This document shows, in pieces, positions 1-8,053 of a stretch of 38,253 bases of DNA. The position numbers and the translations under genes are program-made. The DNA is taken from positions 1 to 38,253 of the forward strand of contig JAJPHU010000087.1 of NCBI GenBank assembly GCA_021325115.1. Reading direction: 5' to 3'. Origin of the DNA: Planctomycetota bacterium (GTDB lineage: Bacteria; Planctomycetota; Planctomycetia; Gemmatales; Gemmataceae). How positions within the stretch are numbered: position 1 is the first letter of the stretch; every line of letters begins with the position of its first letter. A model generated the notes under the pieces. It was not told the origin of the DNA. It saw nothing but the letters and a program-made list of their open reading frames with translations, and did no database searches.

Positions 1-60
1 ATGAGGGGACCGAGGCGAAAATGACTCACCCTTTGGAGGTCAGCCCTGTCTCATCAACCG

Positions 61-190
61 CAACTGTCCGCCGAGCAAGAAGCCGAAGCCCAACGTATTT
101 TCCAGATCCTTATAGGGCACTACCGACGATGATCTGTTGGCCCTCGCCAAACTCTGGCATGGCGGTGACGAGGCGCCGGCTAAGGGCTAA
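61..190 (+). pseudogene. decayed coding fragment, family uncertain
   Basis: Two short reading frames look like one broken gene. The first begins QLSAEQEAEAQRIFQ and stops at a TGA at 130-132. The reading continues one frame over as DDLLALAKLW and stops at 188-190. A helix of this type (alternating Leu and Ala with an acidic-basic pattern) occurs near the N-terminus of some planctomycete transposases of the ISKra4 kind, but the stretch is too short to assign. It lies directly upstream of a small palindromic repeat and an IS630 remnant, which fits a graveyard of mobile elements. The frame change and stops are seen directly; the transposase origin is a guess. Confidence 0.25.
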
Positions 191-191
191 C

Positions 192-238
192 GGACTTTTC
201 CCTCCCCCACAAGGGGAGAGGAGGTTTGGTCCGCTAGC
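192..238 (+). repeat. small GC-rich palindromic repeat, family A copy 1
   Basis: The core CCTCCCCCAC-AAGGGGAGAGG forms a hairpin and is followed by GGTCCGCTAGC. Read on the other strand it matches the element at 7884-7990, which has GCTAGCGGACC followed by a CCCCTCTTGTGGG hairpin. The two copies share both the hairpin and its flank, so this is a dispersed repeat and not a chance palindrome. It sits between two decayed coding fragments. Confidence 0.6.
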
Positions 239-258
239 TCTAAGGAGTTGGGTCAGCA

Positions 259-741
259 GTGGAATCATTGTCTGAAGTACGAAGGCGGCCGGGCGTTATT
301 GACGTTAGCCGCTGGACCTGTGCCTTGGTCGTCATCCTCTTGTGGCGTCAGCATCAAGTGGCGGTCCGTCGCGAGACCGTCCGTCGTTGGCTGCATCAGG
401 CCGACCTGGTCTGGCGTCGTCCCCATCCGGTCGTCCATCGGCCCGACCCGCTGCGGCAGGCCAAATTGCGGGCCTTGCGGCGATTGCTGGCCCACCTTCC
501 CGTCGACGAAACGGCGGTGTTTGAGGACGAAGTCGACGTCCACCTCACCCCCAAGATCGGCAGTATGTGGATGCGACGTGGGCAGCTTGAGCGGTTGTGG
601 TGACACTTGCATGATGAGATCACCGGCAACCATGGTTGCCGGTCACTAGACGCGTTATTCGACTTGGTCTTTCGCGGGCTGGAAAACCGAAATCCCTTTC
701 AGGTCGCAGGTTCGGTTTACCCTTCCGCAAAGACTGCTTGA
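259..741 (+). pseudogene. IS630-type transposase remnant with internal deletion
   Basis: The reading frame from 259 carries an IS630/Tc1-type transposase N-terminal part: a winged-helix stretch with SRWTCA and RRETVRRWLHQADLVWRRP, then FEDEVDVHLTPKIGSMWMRRG, which contains the first catalytic Asp region. At about 590 it jumps to the C-terminal region of the same family: ERLW, a TGA at 601-603, then in the same frame HLHDEITGNHGCRS and ENRNPF up to TGA at 739-741. The middle of the DDE catalytic domain is missing, and a nonsense codon sits where Asp normally follows ERLW. It cannot encode an active enzyme. I see no clear terminal inverted repeats. The family assignment rests on recognised motifs. 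Confidence 0.75.
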
Positions 742-793
742 TGCACTTTCGGCTTTACGTGGAGGCATTTAGATTTGCCAATTATAAAGACGC

Positions 794-1110
794 TTACCCT
801 ACGAGTGCTGTGCGGGGATTGGAGAGCAGTTCTGCCAGTTCACGTTCCATGTAGTGCTGCAACACCACCAATGAGCTGACATTACCAACCAGTTGCTGAG
901 CGGCTTTCTCCAGTGCGGGCCATTGTTTCGTCAGGGCCTCACCCTGGAAGCGATGATTGCGATCCAACCAGTCAGTCACCGATTTCTGCACTCGCGCCCC
1001 TGGGGGTTAAAATAAAATGGGATTGCTTCCATCTCTTTCCTCCACAGCCGGCTTGTTGCTCGCCGCAGAGCAGAGATAGTCTTTACTGTCCTCCGTAGGA
1101 GATCGCTCAT
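794..1110 (-). pseudogene. small hypothetical gene, apparently frameshifted
   Basis: On the minus strand an ATG at 1032-1030 has a strong Shine-Dalgarno sequence (GGAGGAAAGAG) and begins MEAIPFYFNPQGRE. It runs into TGA after 18 codons. One frame over, from a GTG at 991, a good-looking sequence continues with QKSVTDWLDRNHRFQGEALT and ends at TAA 794-796. Joining the frames gives about 80 residues with a helical, amphipathic C-terminal half including HYMERELAELL. An in-frame ATG at 1110 is also possible but lacks a ribosome site. I do not recognise the family. A single indel near 993 explains the pattern; a sequencing error, pseudogenisation or programmed frameshifting are all open. Confidence 0.4.
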
Positions 1111-1516
1111 GATGCATACCCTACGCGCTCCTCTGATTTGGCTGGCCCTTTAGGCGACGGCTTCCAGCGCAGCGACTGCGAGCAAGAGGCACCCGCCTGC
1201 GCCGCATCCGGCCCATAAGCCAACTCCGCCAAAAGTGCCGTTGCCAAAGCCGCCGCATCCGGTCCACCGGCCCATTCCGCACCATGTTCATAGGACGCCA
1301 CGCCATCTATCCCACTCCAAGGTGAAACGCCATCCCCGGCCAGTTGTGTATCGTGGCCTGGCCCATCCCGTGCGCCGCTTGACGCCCCGTTTCGTGATAC
1401 CGTTATTTGCCGTCGATTACGACATGGGATTTTCCCTCGATGGGCCTGCCGTCTGCGTATGGGCCGAGAAAGAAGTCCTGGAAATAACTTGCCGTCTTGG
1501 ACACCGTCCGATGTAA
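1109..1516 (+). pseudogene. His/Pro-rich small secreted protein interrupted by an amber codon in the signal peptide
   Basis: A Shine-Dalgarno sequence (GTAGGAG) precedes ATG 1109, followed by MMHTLRAPLIWLAL, TAG at 1151-1153, then in the same frame ATASSAATASKRHPPAPHP. The two halves together make a textbook signal peptide with an Ala-x-Ala end. The mature part is about 110 residues: a basic His/Pro-rich stretch (PPHPVHRPIPHHVHR), then a folded-looking C-terminus with FSLDGPAVCVWAEKEVLEI. Only one nonsense codon breaks the frame. TAG is used as a normal stop elsewhere in the window (6682-6684 and 19317-19319), so this is not code reassignment. An internal ATG at 1235 would give a 93-residue product without a signal peptide. 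The function is unknown. Confidence 0.6.
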
Positions 1517-1575
1517 TCACTGTAGAGTTCAGACACTCTCTATCCGACCTGCTAATGCTTTTGAGGTTATTCATT

Positions 1576-4500
1576 ATGTACTTGTTGGCCCCTCGCTTTT
1601 CTTCTCTTCGCCTTTGTCGATTGATTTTCGCCTTGTTTTTGTCCCTGATGGCGCTGGTGCCGATTCATGCCCCGGTGCAGTCGGCCGGGGATGTCAAACG
1701 GGCCGTCAAGCTCGAGATCAAGCATGGGGACCACATCTGCATCATCGGCAATACGCTGGCGGATCGGATGCAGCACGATGGCTGGCTGGAAACGATGCTG
1801 CACAGCCGCTTTCCCAGGCATGAGCTGGTGATCCGCAACCTCGGCTTTTCGGCGGATGAATTGACCGTGCGGCTACGCTCGGCGAATTTCGGCACTCTGG
1901 ACCAATGGCTGGCCGGCAATCAACCCATTCCGGAGCCGCACCGGCTGGTCACACGCAAGGGCCTGACCGATAATCGGCTGGAACGGACCCATACGCGGGC
2001 CGATGTCATCTTCGCTTTCTTCGGTTACAACGAATCGTTCGCCGGCGCGGAGGGACTGGATAAGTTCAAGAACGATCTCGATGCGTTCCTCAAGCACACA
2101 CTGGCGCAGAAGTACAATGGCAAGAGCGCTCCGCGATTGGTCCTGTTCTCTCCTATCGCCCACGAGGACCTGCACGACCGCAATCTGCCCGATGGCAAAG
2201 AGAACAATAAGCGGCTGCAAATGTACACAAAAGCTATGGCCGAAGTCGCTAATAGGAACGGTGTCGTCTTCGTCGATTTGTTTCATCCTACGCGGGAGCT
2301 GTATGGCAAGGTCGATAAGCCGCTGACGATCAACGGTATTCACCTGAACTCCCGCGGCAATGAGGTCGTCGCGCGCATCATCGACGCAGCGCTGTTCCCC
2401 GATAAGGTGAAACGCGAACCAGAGCAATTGGAAAAACTACGTCAGGCTGTCCTCGACAAGAATTTCTACTGGTTCAATCGCTATCGCACGCTGGATGGCT
2501 ACAACGTTTACGGTGGGCGGGCTTTCGAGAAGTATGCCGATCAACAGTCCAACTACGAGGATCAGCAGCGCGAGATGGAAATTCTCGACGTGATGACCAG
2601 CAACCGCGACAGGCGCATCTGGGCTGTGGCCCAAGGCAAGGATCTGAAAGTCGATGACAGCAACACGCCGCCGTTCATTCCGGTCAAGACGAACAAGCCC
2701 GGCCCGGGACCCAACGGTGAACACATCTATCTCGATGGCGAGACGGCGATTCAGAAGATGACGCTCGGCAAAAACCTAAAAATAAATCTTTTCGCCTCCG
2801 AAAAAGAGTTTCCAGAGTTAGCCAAGCCGGTACAGATGCAGTTCGATGCCAAGGGCCGGCTCTGGGTGGCGGTGTGGCCGAGCTATCCGCACTGGAAACC
2901 CAAGGAGGAGATGAATGACAAAATCCTTATCTTCGAGGACACTAACGGCGACGGTAAGGCCGACAAGATGACCATCTTCGCCGATCATCTGCACTGCCCA
3001 ACCGGCTTCGAGTTTTACAACAACGGCGTCCTCGTCGCCCAGGCACCGGACTTGATGTTTCTCAAGGACACCGACGGCGACGGTAAAGCTGACCTGCGCG
3101 TCCGCGTGCTGAGCGGACTCGATTCGGCCGATTCGCACCACACGTCCAACAGCTTCGCTCTTGATCCGGGTGGGGCGCTGTATTTCCAGGAAGGCACGTT
3201 CCACCACACGCAGGTAGAAACGCCCTACGGCCCGCCGCAGCGCTGCGTCAATGCCGGCGTCTTTCGCTATGAGCCACGCACGCAGAAATTCGAGGTGTAC
3301 GTGACGTTCCCCTTCGCCAATCCGCACGGCCACGTTTGGGACCGTTGGGGTGAGGATTTTGTCTACGACGGCACCGGAGCCAATCCGTACCACGGCGCTC
3401 TGTTCTCCGGCCATCTGGAATTTCCGCATAAGCATGCCCGTCCGCCGCAGGTTTATCAACAGCGCACCCGGCCCTGTCCCGGTGTTGAGATCTTGTCCAG
3501 CCGGCATTTTCCCCCGGAAAGTCAGGGTAATCTGCTGGTCGCCAACGTCATCGGCTTTCAGGGCATTTTGCAGTACAAGATCCAGGAAAAGGACAGTAGC
3601 TTCACCGGCACGGAAGTCGAGCCAATCGTCTACTCTAGTGATCCGAATTTTCGTCCTTCGGACTTGAAGATCGGTCCCGATGGCGCCATTTGGTTCATCG
3701 ATTGGCACAACACGATCATTGGCCATTTGCAGCACGCCCTGCGCGATCCTAATCGTGACCGCACTCACGGCCGCATCTATCGCATCACGCGCACCGATCG
3801 GCCCTTGCTCAAGACCGTTCCGATCGCTGGCGAACCGATCGAGAAATTGTTGGATCTGCTCAAGGAGCCGGAAGACCGCGTCCGTTACCGAGTCCGCATC
3901 GAACTGGGCGGCCGCGACAGTGATGCAGTCGTTGCTGCGGTGAAGAAGTGGGCAGCTAATCTTGACAAAAAAGATCCGAATTATGAACACCACATGATGG
4001 AAGCGTTGTGGATGCATCAATATCATAATGTCGTCGATGTCGTTTTGCTTAAGCGCCTGTTGTCGTCACCGGATCCCCATGCGCGCGCCGCGGCGACGCG
4101 CGTGCTGTGTTCCTGGCGCGATCGCGTGCCCGATGCTCTGGAGCTGCTCAAGAAACTTGCCGCTGATCCATCGCCGCGTGTTCGCTTGCAGGCTGTTCGC
4201 GCCGCCAGTTTCTTTGCGGTGCCGGAGGCGCTTGAGGTGCCGCTGATCGCCGCCGAATATCCGTCGGACATCTACATCGATTTCGTTCGCGGCGAGACGA
4301 TGAAGGCACTGGATCCCATCGTCAGCAAAGCCATCAAGGCCGGCAAGGAGATCCATTTCACGACCACGGCAGGCGCTCGTTTCTTCCTCAAAAACGTCAG
4401 CACCGACGATTTGCTGCGCTTGAAGCGGACGCCAGCGGTGTACATGGAATTGCTGTTCCGCAAGGGAATCCGCGATGAGTATCGCAAGGAAGCGCTGGCC

Positions 4501-6684
4501 GGATTGGCCCAAGGGCAGAATAAAAACGAGCTGCGCGTGCTACTCGACGCCGTCCGCAAACAGGATGAAGAGGCAAGCCGCCAGCGCGATCCAGCCGGAC
4601 CGGATGAAAGCGTCGTATTCGATCTTATTCGTCTCTTAACCAGCCGTCCCGCTGCGGAGTTGGCTGAGGTGCGCGGTGAGTTGGAGAAGATAGCTGTGGG
4701 CGCTCATTTGCCGGTGACGCGGCAACTGGGCTTCGTCGCCCTTATTGCTGCCGATGGTACGGTCGAGAAGGCGTGGACGCTGGCCACCACGTCCGTGACC
4801 CGTTTGCGCGACTTGCTAAACGCTCTGCCGCTGATCCGCGATCCTGGCCAAAAAGCTGCTCTCTATCCCAAGGTCGAGCCGCTGCTGGCCGGGCTGCCGA
4901 AGGAGCTGGCCGCGGCAGCGAGCCAAGCGCCATCTGTACTTGGCCGTTACGTCCGCATCGAGTTGCCGGGCCGGCGGCGGACGCTGACCTTGGCCGAGGT
5001 CGAAGTGTTCAGCGACGGCCGCAACATCGCTCGGCGCGGCAAAGCATCGCAGAAGAACACCGCCTACAACGGGGATGCTCGCAAAGCCATCGACGGCAAT
5101 ACCAGCGGTAGTTACGCGGCCGGCGGCCAGACGCATACGGAGGAAAACACCTCCAATCCGTGGTGGCAGGTTGATCTCGGCGGTGCCTTTCCGATTGATT
5201 CCATCGTCGTCTGGAACCGCACCGACGACGAATTCGGCAAGCGCCTGAACGGTTTTACCGTGAAGGTGCTCGATAAGGATCGCAAGATCGTCTTCGAGAA
5301 AAAAGGCCTGCCAGCCCCGCAAGAGAAGATCGTCCTCGATGTCGGCGGCGAAGTCCCGGAGCAAGCTATTCGCCGCGCCGCCATGCTCGCGCTGACCGCG
5401 GTGCGCGGCAAAGAAGCGGACGCTTTCAAGACCATCGCCAAGTATGTCCGCAGTGACGCCGACCGCTACGCCGCCATTGGGGCGCTGCTGCGCATCCCGT
5501 CCGAGTATCGGCCCAAGGACGAGGCCAAGCCGCTCCTGGATGTGCTGCTGCCGTACATTCGTACCATCCCTGTCCCCGAGCGTACCTCGCCGGCTGCCTT
5601 GGACGCACTCCAGCTGGCCGATTCGCTGGCGTCGCTGTTGCCGCTGGATGAGGCTCGGCATGTGCGCCGCGAGTTGGGCGAATTGGGGGTGCGCATCCTC
5701 CGTCTGGCTACAGTGCCGGACCAAATGCTCTTCGACAAGGAGCGTCTCGTCGTCAAGGCCGGCAAGCCGGTGGAGATTTTTTTCGACAATAACGATCTGA
5801 TGCCCCACAATTTCGTCGTGACGCAGCCGGGAGCATTGGAAGAGATCGGTACGCTTGCGGAAACGACGGCCGCGCAGCCCGGTGCCTTGGAGCGCGGCTA
5901 TGTCCCGCAATCGAATAAGATCTTGCTTAAAAGCAAGCTCCTTCAACCGCGCAACTCGGAAAGGCTCCGCTGGACCGCCCCAAAGCAGCCGGGTATTTAT
6001 CCCTACGTCTGCACCTACCCCGGTCATTGGCGGCGCATGTACGGCGCCCTCTACGTTGTCGAGGATCTCGACGAATATCTCGCCGATGCCGAGGGCTATC
6101 TGGCCAAGCATCCGCTGCCGATCGCCGATGAACTCTTGAAATTTGTCCGCCCGCGCAAAGAGTGGAAGTTCGAGGAATTGGCTTCGTCGGTCGAACAGCT
6201 GAGAGAGGGCCGATCGTTCAGTAATGGCAAGCAAATCTTTCAGGCTGCCAGCTGCGCCTCCTGCCACAAGCTGGGCGGTGCCGGCACCGAGATTGGACCC
6301 GATCTGACCAAACTCGATCCCAAGCAGCAAAAACCGATCGAGATCCTGCGTGACATCCTCGATCCCTCGTTCCGCATCAACGAGAAATACCAGACCTTCA
6401 CGTTTGAACTGGAATCGGGCAAAGTCCTCACTGGCCTGGTCGTCGCCGAGACAGCGGATGTAGTGAAGGTGATCGAAAATCCGCTGGCCAAAGCCGAGCC
6501 GACGACAATCCAAAAAGCGGACATTGCCGAGCGTAAAAAGTCCCCGGTGTCAATCATGCCCAAGGGGTTGCTCGATAAACTGACACGCGAGGAGATTCTT
6601 GATTTGATTGCCTACGTTGCTGCCGGCGCCAATCCGCATAGCTCGCTGTTCCAGGGCGGCCATGAGCATGGGGCTGGACATTAG
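1576..6684 (+). CDS. secreted multidomain SGNH / PVC-type dehydrogenase / discoidin / cupredoxin / cytochrome c protein
   Basis: About 1702 residues. ATG 1576 is chosen because it follows TTGAGG and starts a signal peptide (cleavage near residue 37, VQSAG); the frame stays open upstream to 1459. Modules in order: an SGNH-hydrolase-like domain (about 45-275) with GN-T in place of the usual GDS, FGYNES, and GIHL as the His block; a beta-propeller of the PVC membrane-bound dehydrogenase type (about 400-770) with two DxDGDGxAD-like loops; HEAT-like helices (about 770-1100); an F5/8 type C (discoidin-like) domain (about 1127-1250) with WWQVDLGG; a cupredoxin domain (about 1380-1495) with the type 1 copper set PHNF, CTYPGHW and RRMYG; and a C-terminal haem domain with CASCH near 1560. 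Export and oxidation of a carbohydrate-like substrate, with electrons passed to copper or haem, is inferred. Substrate unknown. Confidence 0.9.
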   Translation: MYLLAPRFSSLRLCRLIFALFLSLMALVPIHAPVQSAGDVKRAVKLEIKHGDHICIIGNTLADRMQHDGWLETMLHSRFPRHELVIRNLGFSADELTVRLRSANFGTLDQWLAGNQPIPEPHRLVTRKGLTDNRLERTHTRADVIFAFFGYNESFAGAEGLDKFKNDLDAFLKHTLAQKYNGKSAPRLVLFSPIAHEDLHDRNLPDGKENNKRLQMYTKAMAEVANRNGVVFVDLFHPTRELYGKVDKPLTINGIHLNSRGNEVVARIIDAALFPDKVKREPEQLEKLRQAVLDKNFYWFNRYRTLDGYNVYGGRAFEKYADQQSNYEDQQREMEILDVMTSNRDRRIWAVAQGKDLKVDDSNTPPFIPVKTNKPGPGPNGEHIYLDGETAIQKMTLGKNLKINLFASEKEFPELAKPVQMQFDAKGRLWVAVWPSYPHWKPKEEMNDKILIFEDTNGDGKADKMTIFADHLHCPTGFEFYNNGVLVAQAPDLMFLKDTDGDGKADLRVRVLSGLDSADSHHTSNSFALDPGGALYFQEGTFHHTQVETPYGPPQRCVNAGVFRYEPRTQKFEVYVTFPFANPHGHVWDRWGEDFVYDGTGANPYHGALFSGHLEFPHKHARPPQVYQQRTRPCPGVEILSSRHFPPESQGNLLVANVIGFQGILQYKIQEKDSSFTGTEVEPIVYSSDPNFRPSDLKIGPDGAIWFIDWHNTIIGHLQHALRDPNRDRTHGRIYRITRTDRPLLKTVPIAGEPIEKLLDLLKEPEDRVRYRVRIELGGRDSDAVVAAVKKWAANLDKKDPNYEHHMMEALWMHQYHNVVDVVLLKRLLSSPDPHARAAATRVLCSWRDRVPDALELLKKLAADPSPRVRLQAVRAASFFAVPEALEVPLIAAEYPSDIYIDFVRGETMKALDPIVSKAIKAGKEIHFTTTAGARFFLKNVSTDDLLRLKRTPAVYMELLFRKGIRDEYRKEALAGLAQGQNKNELRVLLDAVRKQDEEASRQRDPAGPDESVVFDLIRLLTSRPAAELAEVRGELEKIAVGAHLPVTRQLGFVALIAADGTVEKAWTLATTSVTRLRDLLNALPLIRDPGQKAALYPKVEPLLAGLPKELAAAASQAPSVLGRYVRIELPGRRRTLTLAEVEVFSDGRNIARRGKASQKNTAYNGDARKAIDGNTSGSYAAGGQTHTEENTSNPWWQVDLGGAFPIDSIVVWNRTDDEFGKRLNGFTVKVLDKDRKIVFEKKGLPAPQEKIVLDVGGEVPEQAIRRAAMLALTAVRGKEADAFKTIAKYVRSDADRYAAIGALLRIPSEYRPKDEAKPLLDVLLPYIRTIPVPERTSPAALDALQLADSLASLLPLDEARHVRRELGELGVRILRLATVPDQMLFDKERLVVKAGKPVEIFFDNNDLMPHNFVVTQPGALEEIGTLAETTAAQPGALERGYVPQSNKILLKSKLLQPRNSERLRWTAPKQPGIYPYVCTYPGHWRRMYGALYVVEDLDEYLADAEGYLAKHPLPIADELLKFVRPRKEWKFEELASSVEQLREGRSFSNGKQIFQAASCASCHKLGGAGTEIGPDLTKLDPKQQKPIEILRDILDPSFRINEKYQTFTFELESGKVLTGLVVAETADVVKVIENPLAKAEPTTIQKADIAERKKSPVSIMPKGLLDKLTREEILDLIAYVAAGANPHSSLFQGGHEHGAGH

Positions 6685-6707
6685 AGCGCCTGGCAGGCCG
6701 ACGTGGC

Positions 6708-6772
6708 GGCGAATGGCCGGTGTCCGCCAGCTGGTGAGGGTTGTACCAATCGGCGGACGCCGCCCGTTTGCC
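6708..6772 (+). repeat. 65-bp palindromic element, family B copy 1
   Basis: The arms begin GGCGAATGGCC and end CGCCCGTTTGCC, with GGTTGTACCAA in the asymmetric centre. The element is the same length as the copy at 24039-24103 and matches it in reverse orientation at most positions. It lies in the 98-bp gap between two convergent genes, where a hairpin could also serve as a bidirectional terminator. The function is inferred from position only. Confidence 0.7.
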
Positions 6773-6782
6773 AGCTGACGGA

Positions 6783-7862
6783 TCAGCGGAACGATGGGAC
6801 CGTGGCCAGCTGTGCTACATTCATATCATAGTCTACCAAAGCGCGATGCAGCGATGTGTAATATGGCTCATCGCCAGACACGGCCGGGGCGAAGCGCAGT
6901 CCTTCGCGGGTCATTTGTTGTACCAGTTCCCCCACCGTCGAGCCTTTCGGCGTCCAGGCGGTGCGAAAATACTTGGCTACGTCACTCTGCTGCAACACCC
7001 GTAGCGAGTCTTTCAGCTCACGCAGGTAACGTGATGCCTCGGTGAATTCGCTCGGCGTCAGGTCGGCCACGTGCGCATCGAGAGAGCGCTCCAGGTCTTT
7101 CTGGGCCGCGCGGATGTCGTTGAGCAGCCGAGGGTTGACAGGGCCGGACTGGGCTTCCTTGACCGCTTGCGGCAGCAGCTCATCTAGTCGTCTACGCTGG
7201 TCATCGAAGTACGATTGTTGGAGGACGTAGGGCCAGGTCAGTTTGCCGTTGTCACGCAGCAGGCCGATGCCGCCGTAGGTGGTGCCCGTGGTCACGTTGA
7301 TGTGTTGCAGGACTTGCGGCGATAGCGGCACTTCGGGACCACTGACGCCGCGTGTTTGCGCCGACTGAATGTCGCGCAGCAGGTCGTTGAGGGCGGTCGC
7401 CGACCAGATTTCGACCGGAGGAGGATTATTACGGCTACGCTGCAAGCTCTTGAGCATCTGCTCTTGGCGGATCTTCTCGGGGTCGGGCCGCAAGGAAAGC
7501 TCATATTGACGCTCTTCAATGGCAGCTCGACGCGTTTGCAGGGCGGAACGGCGGGCTTCTTCGCGGAGTAATTTAGCTTGCTGGATGGTCTGTTGATACT
7601 GGGCGTTGGCCATCGTTACGTTGGCGGCGCCGTTCATGTAACCCTCGTAGGGGTTTTGCATCCATTGCGTGCCCCAGCCATAACCCAAGGGATAGCCGTA
7701 GCGGCCATAAGGATAGCCACCGAAGATCGGGGGTGGCAAAACAGCAGGCGCCGCGACACCCGCCGCGCCGGCAAATTGGGCGTGAGCGGGCACAGAAGAA
7801 GCAAATAGCATCACCGGGATAACACACAGGGGGAACAAGCAGCGGAAAAGAGATAAGTACAT
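6783..7862 (-). CDS. secreted protein of unknown function
   Basis: 359 residues. The frame is open to 7991, but the extension is a translated palindromic repeat. ATG 7862 follows GGGAG and opens a signal peptide (MYLSLFRCLFPLCV, cleavage after PAHA). The mature N-terminus is a Gly/Tyr/Pro-rich stretch (YPYGRYGYPLGYGWG), then a long charged helical region from about residue 85 (QQAKLLREEARRSALQTRRA), then a mixed C-terminal part with LRELKDSLRVLQQ. The layout resembles planctomycete surface or periplasmic proteins, but I do not recognise a named domain. It is the last of three secreted genes on this strand, 191 bp behind the previous one. Confidence 0.75.
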   Translation of the reverse strand: MYLSLFRCLFPLCVIPVMLFASSVPAHAQFAGAAGVAAPAVLPPPIFGGYPYGRYGYPLGYGWGTQWMQNPYEGYMNGAANVTMANAQYQQTIQQAKLLREEARRSALQTRRAAIEERQYELSLRPDPEKIRQEQMLKSLQRSRNNPPPVEIWSATALNDLLRDIQSAQTRGVSGPEVPLSPQVLQHINVTTGTTYGGIGLLRDNGKLTWPYVLQQSYFDDQRRRLDELLPQAVKEAQSGPVNPRLLNDIRAAQKDLERSLDAHVADLTPSEFTEASRYLRELKDSLRVLQQSDVAKYFRTAWTPKGSTVGELVQQMTREGLRFAPAVSGDEPYYTSLHRALVDYDMNVAQLATVPSFR

Positions 7863-7883
7863 GACAACGTCTCCCATAATAAG

Positions 7884-7990
7884 TGCTAGCGGACCCGACT
7901 CCTTCCCCTCTTGTGGGAAGGGCAGGGTGGGGGCTAGAAGGACAAGTGTACCAAGGAGTTCCGTCCCCCCACCCGAACTCTCCTTCCACA
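7884..7990. repeat. compound palindromic repeat, family A copy 2
   Basis: GCTAGCGGACC is followed by the hairpin CCTTCCCCTC-TTGTGGGAAGG. A second hairpin, CTCCTTCCACAAGGAAGGAG, ends near 8000. The first half matches the element at 192-238. The repeat fills the 5' leader upstream of the gene at 6783-7862 and is translated in the artificial N-terminal extension of that frame. It may be transcribed as part of the leader RNA. Confidence 0.6.
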
Positions 7991-8053
7991 AGGAAGGAGG
8001 GAAATGTACGCTCGCCCTAAGTTCCCAGATTAGCCGGGCGTGGGTGCATTCGC

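Noticed and set aside
1109-1516. Reassignment of TAG to an amino acid
   Set aside because: TAG ends the long, well-supported genes at 6684 and 19319, so it is a stop in this genome.
2818-4026. 402-codon open frame on the minus strand
   Set aside because: Antisense to the propeller domain of the gene at 1576-6684; repeated Val/Ile/Asp composition is what antisense of that codon usage gives.
4816-6513. 565-codon open frame on the minus strand
   Set aside because: It is entirely antisense to the multidomain protein, whose frame has recognised domains and motifs. The antisense product shows no domain, and GC-rich genes commonly create such shadows.
7863-7991. N-terminal extension of the gene at 6783-7862
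   Set aside because: The extra 43 codons are a translated palindromic repeat and would bury the signal peptide. The ATG at 7862 has a proper ribosome site.
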